Positions 18,492 to 27,943 are shown, counted from the first letter of the stretch. The stretch is DNA of 64,000 bases from Stenotrophomonas maltophilia (GCF_002205165.1 NZ_NIVS01000008.1:41039-105038); one strand, 5' to 3'. Notes: generated from the letters alone by a model not told the origin. Numbers and translations: made by a program.

Positions 18492-19031
18492 TCAGTCCAG
18501 CGGCGCCATCACCCGCAGCGGGGCGAGGTCATAGCCCATGGCCTCGGCACGCGCCTTGAGCTGCTCGAACAGAGCGGTGTCCATGCTCGGCGAGCGCGAC
18601 AGGATCCACAGGTACTTGCGGTCCGGTTCACCCACCACCGCCCACTGATAGCCGGGATCAAGCGCGATCACCCAATAGTCGGCCCAGACCAGGGGAACCC
18701 ACGAGAGCCAGTCCGGCACGAAACGCACCTGCAACCTGCCCGGGTGACCCTCGACCGGGCGCGCCACGCCATCGGCGGCGACGCGGTCGCCATCGGCTTC
18801 GCGGCAGGCGTTGTGCACGCTGATCCGCTTATCGGCACGCAGGCTGTACGTGGCGGTGATGTCGCCCACGCATCTCTTCTGGAACGAGACGGGCAGGTGC
18901 GCGATCTCATGCCACTGGCCGGCGTAGCGGTCCATGTCCAGCGCCTCCACCGAGGTCACCGGCGCGGCCGCCCAGGCCGACCCGGTGGCGGCGAGGGCGA
19001 GCAGGGCACTGATCAGATAGCGGCTGCGCAT
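18492..19031 (-). CDS. Lipocalin family protein (Blc-like)
   Basis: A 179-residue secreted lipocalin. The signal peptide ends ATGSAWA; the first structural motif is MDRYAGQWHEIAHLPVSFQKRC (G-x-W) and the barrel continues with ATYSLRADKRISVHNAC, DYWVIALDPGYQWAVVGEPDRKYLWILSR (the Blc signature) and a C-terminal helix. E. coli Blc is lipid-anchored; this protein has no lipobox Cys, so it is predicted to be soluble in the periplasm. It binds lipids or fatty acids. ATG 19031 has GGAG eight bases upstream. Confidence 0.92.
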   Translation of the reverse strand: MRSRYLISALLALAATGSAWAAAPVTSVEALDMDRYAGQWHEIAHLPVSFQKRCVGDITATYSLRADKRISVHNACREADGDRVAADGVARPVEGHPGRLQVRFVPDWLSWVPLVWADYWVIALDPGYQWAVVGEPDRKYLWILSRSPSMDTALFEQLKARAEAMGYDLAPLRVMAPLD

Positions 19032-19154
19032 TGTCGACACTCCACACAAGACGCAGCGAGCTTAGGCACAGGCAGGACGGAAATTGTGAATATTCCGTCA
19101 TGCAGCGGCCGTCTCATACCGCTGACGCGCGCGGGGCAGCGTCCGGCATCGGCG

Positions 19155-19871
19155 CTACTGGCGGTCAGCGGAGAGTTCGCGCGTCGTGTTGCCGTGCTCG
19201 TCCAGGAAGCGCACCTTGGCATCCCCCGCGGGCGTGACCACCAGTTCCAGCCGTGGCTTTCCCTGGCCATCGCGCAGCGTCAGCATGGCATCGCGTGCCT
19301 CCGATTTGCCCAGAAAAACGCGCTCGGTGATCGCAGGGATGCCGTTGCGATGCAGTGATTCGTCCCGCTCGGAGAAGAACGGACGGTCCAGGCCATCGGC
19401 AACATCATTGAAGGTCAGCCCGGCGTAGTGTGTCCCCGCGTCGTCCACGCCCAGCAGCTGCATCTGCTGGTCCTGCTGATAGCGATCGAAGGTCAGGCTC
19501 ATGCCGCTGGAGGGCTTGCCGTTCTTGTCGAGTGAGCCGTTGTAGATCAGCCCGCCGTTTTCCGTGCCTTCATCATTGAAGAACAGCATGCCTGCCATGG
19601 GGCGCGGATGCGGTTGCTCCTTGTTGTGGATGAGCACCCCGGGAAAAAGCGTGCGATTGGAGATCGCCAGTCGCAGCGTTCCGTCAGGTTCCTTGATGTT
19701 GATGCGCTGTGCATCGATGACGTCAAAGCTCGCGCTGCGCTGCGACGTCGCGCCTGTCGTCAACGCGGCCACGGCCAGGACGCCCATCCCCGCGTAGCCC
19801 AGCGCGAGTCGTCGCTGATTGCGTTTCAGCTGCGCGATCTGCGCCTGCAGCACGTCGATGCCGTTGGACAT
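19155..19871 (-). CDS. Membrane-anchored hypothetical protein
   Basis: A 238-residue protein: residues 1-22 are a short coiled coil (VLQAQIAQLKRNQRRLALG), 23-45 a transmembrane anchor, and the rest is a beta-rich periplasmic domain with repeated short Asp/Gly turns (DGTLRLAISNRTLFPGVLI, GGLIYNGSLDKNGKP, DAMLTLRDGQGKPRLELVV). No family with known function is recognised. The GQGKPRLxLxV strand recurs and suggests internal beta repeats. A single gene. Confidence 0.75.
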   Translation of the reverse strand: MSNGIDVLQAQIAQLKRNQRRLALGYAGMGVLAVAALTTGATSQRSASFDVIDAQRINIKEPDGTLRLAISNRTLFPGVLIHNKEQPHPRPMAGMLFFNDEGTENGGLIYNGSLDKNGKPSSGMSLTFDRYQQDQQMQLLGVDDAGTHYAGLTFNDVADGLDRPFFSERDESLHRNGIPAITERVFLGKSEARDAMLTLRDGQGKPRLELVVTPAGDAKVRFLDEHGNTTRELSADRQ

Positions 19872-20003
19872 TCACTTCTCCCTGTGTGTGCGGCCATGAG
19901 GTGCGAACAAGCGCGGCCGCAGACGACCCTGTCCGCGAAGTGAGCATGCCAGCGCGTGGCGATGGGCGGCAAGGCAGGGCACGCCGTTGCGGCACGCAGA
20001 CCA

Positions 20004-20540
20004 TCAATCCTGAGCGTTCTGCCCGCTCTGCAGCGCACGATGGATCTCCGCCGCGATCATCGTTTCATCGTCGCGTGCGGCCCAGCGGCTGATCTTGACG
20101 ATCACCAGCACGGCGCCGGCCATGAAGTAAGCAGCCGGCACGACCGCAAGGCTGGCGAACAGTGCGGGGGCGAGTTCGTGTGTGAGCTGCCAGTGCCTCA
20201 CCACCGCCACCAGCGGAAAGATGAGCAGGCTGACGAACATGCCGATCATCACGGTGCGGATGAAGGGGTGCATCTGGAAGGCACCTTCCAGCCGCGCGCC
20301 GCGCTCGGTGGGGATGCACTGGCCGATGAAATACGGCTTGAACGAATTGGAGACGAACGGGCGTTTCCAGCACAGGCGGATCCGTTGAGCGGAGACCGTG
20401 CCGCGCATCCCCGCGACAGAAAGGCGAGGGCCGTGCTGGATCGACTGCTTGAGCTGCAGCACGGTCACCTCAAGCGGGAGCGTGCTGTGGAAGGCAACGT
20501 GGTGTTTGCCGAACAGCGCAACGAACAGAGCACGAACCAT
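20004..20540 (-). CDS. Hypothetical protein with two transmembrane segments
   Basis: A 178-residue protein. Two hydrophobic stretches (about residues 98-118 and 128-150, GMFVSLLIFPLVAVV and ASLAVVPAAYFMAGAVLVIVK) follow a basic N-terminal half, and the C-terminus is polar (AARDDETMIAAEIHRALQSG). The ATG at 20540 has AAGGAAGGA upstream and avoids running into the tRNA-Phe gene. No family is recognised. Confidence 0.6.
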   Translation of the reverse strand: MVRALFVALFGKHHVAFHSTLPLEVTVLQLKQSIQHGPRLSVAGMRGTVSAQRIRLCWKRPFVSNSFKPYFIGQCIPTERGARLEGAFQMHPFIRTVMIGMFVSLLIFPLVAVVRHWQLTHELAPALFASLAVVPAAYFMAGAVLVIVKISRWAARDDETMIAAEIHRALQSGQNAQD

Positions 20541-20595
20541 GTGCCGAAATTCCTTCCTTGAACGTTGCACGATGTGGCGAGGCCGGACGCCAGAC

Positions 20596-20626
20596 AAAAA
20601 AAATGACCTGCATTTCTGCAGGTCAT
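20596..20626 (-). terminator. Rho-independent terminator of tRNA-Phe
   Basis: Minus-strand stem ATGACCTGCA / TGCAGGTCAT with loop GAAA (20603-20626) followed by a run of eight T. Confidence 0.92.
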
Positions 20627-20635
20627 CTGAAATTG

Positions 20636-20711
20636 TGGTGGCCGGGGACGGAATCGAACCGCCGACACGGGGATTTTCAATCCCCTGCTCTACCAACTGA
20701 GCTACCCGGCC
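20636..20711 (-). tRNA. tRNA-Phe (anticodon GAA)
   Basis: A 76-nt cloverleaf with encoded CCA. Acceptor GGCCGGG pairs with CCCGGCC; the D-arm is AGCTCAGTTGGTAGAGC; the anticodon arm GGGGA/TCCCC carries loop TTGAAAA (anticodon GAA); the T-arm has GTTCGATTC. Promoter and terminator flank it, so it is a one-gene unit. Confidence 0.97.
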
Positions 20712-20746
20712 ACTTCATCGCTGCGTTGCCGCTGGCGAGGACGCGA

Positions 20747-20775
20747 ATAATACGGAGGTATGAGGGGTTCGGCAA
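20747..20775 (-). promoter_or_regulatory. Sigma-70 promoter of tRNA-Phe
   Basis: On the minus strand TTGCCG (20775-20770), a 17-bp spacer and TATTAT (20752-20747), then a GC-rich discriminator TCGCGTCC. Near-consensus layout for a stable-RNA promoter. Confidence 0.8.
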
Positions 20776-20914
20776 GCGTTTCGCGAAAAAAATTTCACAT
20801 TTGTTTCCGAACCCTTGTCCACGCACATCCAAGTGCTTGATCCAGCGGGCCCGGACACATCACCAAGGCGCATGAACATCGGTTCAGGCGGACGCTCACC
20901 GCCGGTGCCGTCGA

Positions 20915-22096
20915 TCACCCCGCGGTGGATCGTGCGTTCTGGGGCATGCACCACAACAGCACGATGCCGATCGCCATCATGATCGCCGCCAGCACCAATG
21001 CGCCCTGGTAGCTGCCGCTGTCGCGCGCCAGTGTGCCGGCGATCGCGGGGGCGATGATCTGGGCGACGCCATAACTCAGCGTCAACGTCGCCATCGCCTT
21101 GGCCGGATTGTGCGGGTAGTGGCGGCCGACCACGGTCAGGGTCAGGCTGACGATGCCGGCGAAGGTCAGGCCGAACAGCACGGCGCTGGCCGCGCCGGCC
21201 CACATTCCGTGATCGAGCAGGGGGAGCACGAAGGAGGCCGTCTGCACTGCGTACGCGAGCATCAACGCGCGGATCAGTCCCAGCCGGTTCGACAACCGGT
21301 CCCAGGCAAACGTCGAGGGTATGGCGGTGAGGCCGACCAGGACCCACACCCAGCTGCCGCGGCCGGCGAAAGCCGGCGTCTGCACCAGGATGGCGACGAT
21401 GAAGGTCGCGCTGACCACGAAGCCGACGCCCGCGCAGAAGTACGAGGCGATCAACAACCCGCGCCAGCGCCGGCCGGGTGGCGCCGGAGCGTCCGCATCG
21501 GTAGCGCTGGAGAATGCTGCCGGCGCCGGCATCCATGCCCAGGCCGGAATCAGGAACACCAGCGCGAGGCAGCCCAGGGCCATCCATTGCTGCGAGGAGG
21601 CCAGATGATCGGCCATCGCCGCGGCCGCCAGGCCGGAGACCGCGATCCCCACTCCAAGGCCCGCGAAGTGCAGGCCCAGTTGCGGGCGGCGCTGGTGGGT
21701 GAGCAGCCAGTTGAGCACCAGCCCGGAGGCGAGCAGCAGGCCGGCGGTGCTGGACAGACCAGCCACGAAGCGCAGCACGCCCCAGGTGGTCATGTCGCCG
21801 GTGGCGCCCATCAGGCCGGTGGACACCGCCGCCAGCACCAGGCCGATGCGGTAGAAGCGGAATTTCTGCCGCATGTCGCCGACCCGGGCGACCAGCACGG
21901 TACCGGCGAGGTAGCCCAGATAGTTGAACGTGGCCAACCAGCCGCCTCCGGCCGCCGTCAGCCCGGCATCGATCCGCATCACCGGCAGCAGGGGGGTGTA
22001 GGCGAAGCGCGCCAGCCCGACCGTGAGCACGAGCGCGCAGATGCCGGCCGTGATGACCTGCCAGGCGTGGCGGGGAGGCGGGATCGTGAGCGACAT
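20915..22096 (-). CDS. YbfB/YjiJ-family MFS transporter
   Basis: A 393-residue transporter with about twelve transmembrane segments. The N-terminus has VGLARFAYTPLLPVM, the hallmark of the YbfB/YjiJ (UPF0226) group, and FNYLGYLAG, followed by RLSNRLG in the cytoplasmic loop region. Substrate unknown. It is divergent from an AraC-type regulator with only 95 bp between starts, so that regulator probably controls it. Confidence 0.9.
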   Translation of the reverse strand: MSLTIPPPRHAWQVITAGICALVLTVGLARFAYTPLLPVMRIDAGLTAAGGGWLATFNYLGYLAGTVLVARVGDMRQKFRFYRIGLVLAAVSTGLMGATGDMTTWGVLRFVAGLSSTAGLLLASGLVLNWLLTHQRRPQLGLHFAGLGVGIAVSGLAAAAMADHLASSQQWMALGCLALVFLIPAWAWMPAPAAFSSATDADAPAPPGRRWRGLLIASYFCAGVGFVVSATFIVAILVQTPAFAGRGSWVWVLVGLTAIPSTFAWDRLSNRLGLIRALMLAYAVQTASFVLPLLDHGMWAGAASAVLFGLTFAGIVSLTLTVVGRHYPHNPAKAMATLTLSYGVAQIIAPAIAGTLARDSGSYQGALVLAAIMMAIGIVLLWCMPQNARSTAG

Positions 22097-22191
22097 GCGT
22101 CTGGCGGGCAGCGGGGGGAGGTCCCATCGTCGGCGGAACGAGGTGATGGCGTCTTTCGATAGAATGACCCGTCCTGTCGATGAGGCGCCAC

Positions 22192-22998
22192 ATGGTCATG
22201 GCCGCGCACACTGCCCCGGGCTGGCGTGAAGTTCCGGTGCCGCCGCTGCGGCGGCTGCCCTGGCCGGTGGTGGCGCGCAGCCAGCGCCTGGAGGCCGGCG
22301 AGCGCTTCCCGCCGCACGTGCACGGCTGGAACCAGCTGGTCCATGCCAGCACGGGCGTGCTGCAGGCCAGCGCCGGCCAGGCCCGTCACGTGATCACCCC
22401 GCAGCAGGCGTTGTGGGTGCCGACCGGCACGCTGCATCACACCGGCGCGCTGAGCACCTCGGCGTTCCGCAATCTGTACGTGGAAGATGGGCCGGACCTG
22501 GGCATGCCCGCGCACTGCGTGGTGCTGGAGGTGTCACCGCTGCTGCGGGAACTGATCATCGAACTCGACCGCACCGTGCCGGGGCAGGACCGCAGTTACT
22601 ACGACACCCTGTGCACCGTGATCACCGCGCAGTTGCCGCGCCAGCCGCAGCACACCCGGCATCTGCCGTGGCCGCGCGATCCCCGTCTGCAGCGCTGGTG
22701 CCAGGCGCTCTACGAGCAACCTTCCGACACCCGCAGCGTAGCGGACTGGGCGCCCGTGCTCGGCGCATCGGCCCGCACCCTGGCCCGTCATTTCCAACGC
22801 GAAACCGGCATGCATCTGCGCGAGTGGCGGGTGCGCCTGCGTCTGCTGCGCGCCATCGAGTGGCTGGCCCAGGGCCGTTCGCCGACGGTGATCGCGCACG
22901 CGCTGGGCTATGCCTCTGCCTCGGCGTTCAACTACATGTTCCGGATCGAGATGGGCATGAGCCCGCTGCAGTGGCTGCGCGCACGCCCTACGGCGTGA
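22192..22998 (+). CDS. AraC-family transcriptional regulator
   Basis: A 268-residue regulator. Residues 20-110 form a cupin sensor (RLEAGERFPPHVHGWNQLVHASTG, PTGTLHHTGALS) and residues 165-265 the AraC DNA-binding domain with two helix-turn-helices (WAPVLGASARTLARHFQRETGMH; VIAHALGYASASAFNYMFRIEMGMSP). The overall design is like E. coli NimR, which controls an adjacent MFS gene. ATG 22192 has GAGG six bases upstream; 22180 and 22198 are possible. Its stop lies inside the end of the converging hypothetical gene (11-bp overlap). Confidence 0.9.
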   Translation: MVMAAHTAPGWREVPVPPLRRLPWPVVARSQRLEAGERFPPHVHGWNQLVHASTGVLQASAGQARHVITPQQALWVPTGTLHHTGALSTSAFRNLYVEDGPDLGMPAHCVVLEVSPLLRELIIELDRTVPGQDRSYYDTLCTVITAQLPRQPQHTRHLPWPRDPRLQRWCQALYEQPSDTRSVADWAPVLGASARTLARHFQRETGMHLREWRVRLRLLRAIEWLAQGRSPTVIAHALGYASASAFNYMFRIEMGMSPLQWLRARPTA

Positions 22999-23377
22999 CC
23001 GGGCAGGCCAGGCTGACCAGGTGCTCATCCTCGAAGCGTGCGCGGATCATGCCGTTGTCGGCTTTGCCTGCGGGCCACTCCGCTTCGCTGCCCGCACCGG
23101 GCAGGGGATTGCCCAGATGGAAATACACGCGGCCACGGCTGTCACCGATCTGCACCTTGTTGCAGGCCGTGATCGGTGAGGCCATCTCACCGCAGTCGCC
23201 CTGCAGCAGGCACAGGCGCGTATGGCACTTGCCTGCACCGGACGACCAATGGCCTTGCGCGGCCAGGCAACCGGGCTCGGTCGCCAGGACCGCCCAGCAT
23301 GCCAGGCCGAACACGGTCGTGGCCGACATCAGCACCGGCAGCAGGTACCGACGTCGGCCGGACAAGAGAACGTTCAT
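22988..23377 (-). CDS. Hypothetical secreted or anchored protein
   Basis: A 129-residue protein with a basic N-terminus (MNVLLSGRRRY) and one hydrophobic segment (about 11-33, LLPVLMSATTVFGLACWAVLA). The exported part has six cysteines in pairs (GKCHTRLCLLQGDCGEM, ITACNKV, SLACPV), pointing to disulphides in the periplasm. No family is recognised. Converges with the AraC gene, overlapping its end. The 224 bp upstream, up to the reductase gene, show no gene. Confidence 0.6.
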   Translation of the reverse strand: MNVLLSGRRRYLLPVLMSATTVFGLACWAVLATEPGCLAAQGHWSSGAGKCHTRLCLLQGDCGEMASPITACNKVQIGDSRGRVYFHLGNPLPGAGSEAEWPAGKADNGMIRARFEDEHLVSLACPVTP

Positions 23378-23601
23378 GACGTGATCATGCGCCCTGGCCG
23401 GTGGCGCGGGCAACGCATGTGCAGTGCAGCGTATGGATGGAATGCTGTGACGCCATCGAAATCATCGGTCGCTGTCGCACAAGGTGATTCCACAGCCGCG
23501 TCGTACTGCACGGATGGAACGCTGTTTTACCCCCCGTCCGGAGCTGTCCGGACGGCGTACTGTCGGGATTCCTTTTTCGACTCCCCCGGAGCGATCCGCT
23601 G

Positions 23602-24624
23602 ATGAACGCAGTTACCAACAAACGCATCGTGCTCGCCTCGCGCCCGAACGGCGCCCCGGTCGCGGCCAACTTCCGTGTCGAACAGGTGCCGGTTCCCGTG
23701 CCTGGCCCGGGCGAGGTGCTGCTGCGCAATCGATACCTGTCGCTGGATCCCTACATGCGTGGTCGCATGGAGGAGGGGCCGTCCTACGCCGCACCGGTTG
23801 CGCTGGATGCGGTGATGGAAGGGCGCACCGTTGCCGAGGTGCTCGCCTCCAATCATCCCGGTTTCGCCATCGGCGAGCATGTGCTGGCTCCGGGCAACTG
23901 GCAGACACATGCCGTCATCAACGGCGATCAGCTCAGCCGCAAGCTGGAAGACAACGGCCTGCCGATCAGCACGGCACTGGGTGTGTACGGCATGCCCGGA
24001 TTCACGGCATACGTAGGCCTGCAGGAAATCGGCAAGCTGCAGCCGGGCGAAACGCTCGTGGTGGCCGCTGCCAGCGGCCCGGTGGGCGCAACGGTGGGGC
24101 AGATCGCCAAGCTGCAGGGTGCGCGCACGGTCGGCATTGCCGGTGGCGAGCAGAAGCGCGCGTACCTGGAAACACTGGGCTTCGACGTAGCGCTGGATCA
24201 CCGCGCTGACGATTTCGCCGCGCAGTTGCGTGCGGCGGTGCCCGACGGCATCGATGTCTATTTCGAGAACGTCGGGGGGCATGTGTTCGATGCGGTCGCA
24301 CCGCTGCTCAACGATTTCGCGCGCATTCCGGTGTGCGGCACCATCGCCACCTACAACGCGCGCGGCGCAGTGCTGCCCGGGCCGGATCGGCTGCCCGGCT
24401 TCATGAGCCAGGTACTGCGCCAGCGGCTCACCGTGCGCGGTTTCATCCAGTCAGACCTGCACACGTTCTTCCCGGCCTTCCTGCGCGACATGGGGCAGTG
24501 GCTGAAGGACGGCCGCGTGCAGTACCGCGAGGACATCGTGGAGGGCCTGGAGAACGCGCCCGAGGCGTTCTTCGGCCTGCTCAAGGGGCGCAACTTCGGC
24601 AAGCTGGTGGTCAAGCTGGAGTGA
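23602..24624 (+). CDS. NADP-dependent oxidoreductase (CurA/YncB type MDR)
   Basis: A 340-residue zinc-free medium-chain reductase of the CurA / leukotriene-B4 12-hydroxydehydrogenase group. Features: SLDPYMRGRM near residue 50, GMPGFTAYVGLQEIG, the nucleotide-binding AAASGPVGATVGQIAKLQGARTVGIAGG (split by Rossmann turns), YFENVGGHVFDAV and the closing ENAPEAFFGLLKGRNFGKLVV. It reduces alkenal/alkenone double bonds with NADPH and is thought to detoxify reactive carbonyls. Cytoplasmic. A single gene. Confidence 0.93.
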   Translation: MNAVTNKRIVLASRPNGAPVAANFRVEQVPVPVPGPGEVLLRNRYLSLDPYMRGRMEEGPSYAAPVALDAVMEGRTVAEVLASNHPGFAIGEHVLAPGNWQTHAVINGDQLSRKLEDNGLPISTALGVYGMPGFTAYVGLQEIGKLQPGETLVVAAASGPVGATVGQIAKLQGARTVGIAGGEQKRAYLETLGFDVALDHRADDFAAQLRAAVPDGIDVYFENVGGHVFDAVAPLLNDFARIPVCGTIATYNARGAVLPGPDRLPGFMSQVLRQRLTVRGFIQSDLHTFFPAFLRDMGQWLKDGRVQYREDIVEGLENAPEAFFGLLKGRNFGKLVVKLE

Positions 24625-24748
24625 CCGACGTGTCGCGCGTGAGCGCGACGTGTGCGAGGCCGCGTCGATCGTGATTCGTGCATCACGATCGGCTGGTTAG
24701 TCTGCCCATGAAGGCGCCGTCCCGGTGCCCGCACCAGTGAGTAGAACC

Positions 24749-24919
24749 ATGGCAGACACCAAGCCCAGCGAACAAGGCAAGCAGGAAGGCATCGAAGAAA
24801 GCCAGCAGGACCGCAAACAGGACGAAACCGCCAAGCAGCGGCCGGCCCAGACCGATCAGGCGATCCATGATGCGGGCACGCGCCGGCCGGAGCGCAAGGA
24901 CAATCCCGAGGGCGCGTGA
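24749..24919 (+). CDS. Short hydrophilic, disordered hypothetical protein
   Basis: A 56-residue protein of very low complexity (Gln, Glu, Lys, Asp and Arg make up most of it; [20 protein letters not shown]), with no hydrophobic core. Such proteins occur among stress-related disordered peptides, but no family can be named. It is followed closely by a strong terminator, which favours a real transcript. No good SD is seen other than GTAGAA. Confidence 0.5.
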   Translation: MADTKPSEQGKQEGIEESQQDRKQDETAKQRPAQTDQAIHDAGTRRPERKDNPEGA

Positions 24920-24942
24920 GCGACCCTGGAGCGCATCGGATA

Positions 24943-24974
24943 AAAAGAAAGCCACCCGAAGGTGGCTTTCTTTT
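24943..24974. terminator. Bidirectional terminator between the small hydrophilic gene and tRNA-Ala
   Basis: GAAAGCCACC / GGTGGCTTTC with loop CGAA; flanked by AAAA on the left and TTTT on the right, so it can end both the plus-strand gene and the minus-strand tRNA-Ala. Confidence 0.9.
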
Positions 24975-24980
24975 CAATAG

Positions 24981-25056
24981 TGGTGGAGCCAAGGAGGATC
25001 GAACTCCTGACCTCGTCGATGCGAACGACGCGCTCTCCCAGCTGAGCTATGGCCCC
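24981..25056 (-). tRNA. tRNA-Ala (anticodon CGC)
   Basis: A 76-nt cloverleaf with encoded CCA. The acceptor GGGGCCA/TGGCTCC contains the G3-U70 wobble pair that identifies alanine tRNAs. The anticodon arm CGTCG/CGACG has loop TTCGCAT, anticodon CGC (codon GCG). T-loop GTTCGATCC. It has its own promoter and terminator. Confidence 0.96.
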
Positions 25057-25109
25057 ACGGATGCTGCTGCGTGGCGTAACCGGCCTCGGCCGTACCGCGC
25101 GATGGCCCT

Positions 25110-25139
25110 AGTCTAGCGCCGACCGGCCGCACCTGCCAA
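25110..25139 (-). promoter_or_regulatory. Sigma-70 promoter of tRNA-Ala
   Basis: Minus strand TTGGCA (25139-25134), an 18-bp spacer and TAGACT (25115-25110) with AGGGCC discriminator, about 54 bp before the tRNA. Confidence 0.65.
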
Positions 25140-25597
25140 GTGGGGGCTGGGTCCTGCGAGTCGGGCAGGCTCAGCAGCCGGTACGCCGGGTTTCCCCAGC
25201 GGTCGGTGGTGACCAGCCACTGCGCGGGCGGCTCCCCGGCCGAGAGGGGCGTGGCGGACAAGCACCGCGGCAGGCAGGCCAGGCGGCCATGGGACATGCG
25301 CGGAGCTACAACGGCGACAAGGGCAGGGCGACACGTGGCCGATGGCCCGGAAGGCGTCAAACGCGAACGCTGCCCTTCCGGCACGCGCGCAGGCCGGGCA
25401 TAATCCGCGCCAGAGAACGCGGCCGCATAGCCAGTGGACCAGGGGGGCCGGACAGCCGTCGCCCACAACGCCCTGACACCAATCTGCAACATCCAGCCAA
25501 TACCGTGCCGCATCGCTGTCTCCACAGCGATGTCGATTTCCTATGGTGCCCGGCCATCTCGCCGGCTGCCCCGATCTGTACTACCCGAGACCTCTGC
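25140..25597. other. Gene-poor spacer upstream of the TonB-dependent receptor
   Basis: About 450 bp with no coding region I can support. A minus-strand open frame crosses most of it, but it runs on through the tRNA-Ala promoter and gene and has no recognisable domain. The 5' region of the receptor transcript must lie in the right-hand part; no clear -35/-10 pair is visible. Confidence 0.5.
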
Positions 25598-27943
25598 ATG
25601 CCCGCTCTACGCCACGCCCCTGTGTCGACGCGTCTTCTTTCCCGTTCCCTCCCGGCCGCCCTGCTGCCGCGCCGCCGCGCCCTCGCGCTGGCCTGCGCGT
25701 CCGCCGCGCTGATGCTGTCCGCCGCCGCCTCGGCGCAGGACGCGCAGTCGGCCAGCGCCACCTCGCTGGACACCATCACCGTCACCGCCGACCACCGCGA
25801 GCGCAACCTGCAGGAAGTGCCGGTCTCGGTCGGCGTGGTGCAGGGCGAGAAGATCCGCGACTACACTGCCGGCGGCGACGACACCCTGCTGGCGCTGTCG
25901 GGCAAGGTGCCCAGCTTCTACGCTGAAACCACCACCGGCCGCATCTTCCCGCGTTTCTACATCCGTGGCCTGGGCAACATCGACTTCTACCTGGGTGCCT
26001 CGCAGCCGGTCTCGATCATCCAGGACGACGTGGTGCTCGAGCACGTGGTGCTGAAGTCCAATCCGGTCTATGACGTGGACCAGATCGAAGTGCTGCGCGG
26101 CCCGCAGGGCACGCTGTTCGGCCGCAACACCACCGCCGGCATCGTCAAGTTCGACACCATCAAGCCGAGCCAGGACTACAGCGGCCGCGTGCAGGCCAGC
26201 TATGGTTCCTACGGCAGCGTGGCGATCGACGGTGGCTTCGGCGGCCCGATCAACGACATCGCTTCGTTCCGCGTGTCGGCGCTGTACCAGCACCGCGATG
26301 ATTACGTCGACAACACCTACCGCGGCCCGAGCGCCGACGGCACGGTCTCGCCGAAGAAGAACGCCATGGGCGGCTTCGACGACCGCAACGTGCGCGCGCA
26401 GCTGCTGCTGCAGCCGACCGAGAACTTCTCGCTGCTGGCTTCGGCCCATGCACGCGATTACGACGGTACCTCGACCCTGTTCCTGCGCGGTGCGCTGACC
26501 AAGGGCTCCAACAAGACCGACGTGCCGCGCGACAAGGTCGCCTACGACGAAGCCGACAACAACCCGCAGGCCTACAAGACCTACGGCGGCTCGGTGAAGG
26601 CGATCTACGATTTCGGCAACGTCTCGCTGACCTCGATCACCGCCTACGAAACCACCTCCGGCTACAGCCGCGGTGACACCGACGGCGGCGCGGCCGTGAA
26701 CTACCCGGTCAACGGCGTGCCGAACGGCTACGGGCAGTCGATGGGCCAGATCCGCGATCTGGACCAGTGGACCCAGGAATTCCGCCTGGCCAACGCCGAT
26801 GACAACCGCCTGAAGTGGCAGGTCGGCGCGTTCTACTTCGACGGCCGCGATACCACCGATTTCTACCAGCGCGCCTGGTTCCTGCAGGGCAATGCCCGCA
26901 ACCCGAACAACTGGGTGCGCCTGCGCAACGTCAACACCTCCTGGGCCGGGTTCGGCCAGGTCAGCTATGACGTGACCGACAAGTTCACCCTGACCGCCGG
27001 CCTGCGCCAGACCAAGGACGAGAAGAAGACCCGTCTGCTCAAGACCGCCGATACCGCCGCCGGTGCCGTGACCTACAAGGGCCGCACCTACGTGGAGATG
27101 TCCGACACCACGCCGAGCTGGGACCTGAGCGCGATGTATGCGTTCAACCCGCAGCTGAGCGTGTATGCGCGCGTGGCCCGCGGCTTCCGTGGCCCGACCA
27201 TCCAGGGCCGTTCAGCCGTGTTCAATGCCGATTTCACCACGGCCAACTCGGAAACCATCCTGTCCTGGGAAGCCGGCATCAAGAGCAGCCTGTGGGACAA
27301 CCGCCTGCGCGTGAACGCGGCTGCGTTCACCTACGTGGTCAACGACATCCAGCTCAACGGCAACGATTCGGACGGCAACGGCGTGCTGTTCAACGCCGAC
27401 AAGGCCAAGGCCTACGGTCTGGAAGCGGACATGGAGCTGCGCCCGATCCCGAACCTGGCCCTGAGCGCCGGTGTCAGCCTGCTGCACAGCAAGATCCAGG
27501 ACGACCGCGTGTACGCACAGGTCTGCGCCCTGAACGGCGCCGTGGTCTGCACCGTCAATGACCCGACCATCAAGGTCGGTGCCAACACGTTCGCGCAGAT
27601 CAACGGCAACCCGCTGCCGAACGCGCCGAAGTACAACATCAACCTGGCCGCGCGTTACGACATGCCGGTCAACGACAGTGATGTGTTCTTCGTCTCCACC
27701 GACTGGAACAAGCAGGGATACACCAGCTTCGTGCTGTATGACTCGGCCGAGTTCAACTCCAAGGGCAGCTTCGAAGGCGGCCTGAAGCTGGGTTACTCCG
27801 CCAACTACGGTGCGTGGGAAGTGGCGTTGTTCGCACGCAACATCACCAATGAGAAGAACCTCAAGGGTGTGATCGAGAACTACATGGCCGCGGTCTACAA
27901 CGAACCGCGCACCGTCGGTGTCTCGCTCAACATGAACTGGTAA
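25598..27943 (+). CDS. TonB-dependent receptor
   Basis: A 781-residue outer-membrane receptor. After a basic, long signal peptide (to about residue 49, ending AAASAQ) comes a TonB box-like DTITVTA and the plug (RNLQEVPVSVGVVQGEKI, FYIRGLGNIDF, IEVLRGPQGTLFGRNTTAGIV). The 22-strand barrel ends NEPRTVGVSLNMNW with the terminal aromatic residue. There is no N-terminal FecA-type signalling domain. This subtype resembles the iron-complex/carbohydrate receptors that are abundant in Xanthomonadaceae. The ligand cannot be told and no dedicated transporter is adjacent. A 15-bp terminator follows. Confidence 0.95.
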   Translation: MPALRHAPVSTRLLSRSLPAALLPRRRALALACASAALMLSAAASAQDAQSASATSLDTITVTADHRERNLQEVPVSVGVVQGEKIRDYTAGGDDTLLALSGKVPSFYAETTTGRIFPRFYIRGLGNIDFYLGASQPVSIIQDDVVLEHVVLKSNPVYDVDQIEVLRGPQGTLFGRNTTAGIVKFDTIKPSQDYSGRVQASYGSYGSVAIDGGFGGPINDIASFRVSALYQHRDDYVDNTYRGPSADGTVSPKKNAMGGFDDRNVRAQLLLQPTENFSLLASAHARDYDGTSTLFLRGALTKGSNKTDVPRDKVAYDEADNNPQAYKTYGGSVKAIYDFGNVSLTSITAYETTSGYSRGDTDGGAAVNYPVNGVPNGYGQSMGQIRDLDQWTQEFRLANADDNRLKWQVGAFYFDGRDTTDFYQRAWFLQGNARNPNNWVRLRNVNTSWAGFGQVSYDVTDKFTLTAGLRQTKDEKKTRLLKTADTAAGAVTYKGRTYVEMSDTTPSWDLSAMYAFNPQLSVYARVARGFRGPTIQGRSAVFNADFTTANSETILSWEAGIKSSLWDNRLRVNAAAFTYVVNDIQLNGNDSDGNGVLFNADKAKAYGLEADMELRPIPNLALSAGVSLLHSKIQDDRVYAQVCALNGAVVCTVNDPTIKVGANTFAQINGNPLPNAPKYNINLAARYDMPVNDSDVFFVSTDWNKQGYTSFVLYDSAEFNSKGSFEGGLKLGYSANYGAWEVALFARNITNEKNLKGVIENYMAAVYNEPRTVGVSLNMNW

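Noticed and set aside
24974..25525. A long minus-strand open frame upstream of the TonB-dependent receptor
   Set aside because: It runs through the tRNA-Ala gene and its promoter, has no recognisable domain and looks like GC-rich frame noise.
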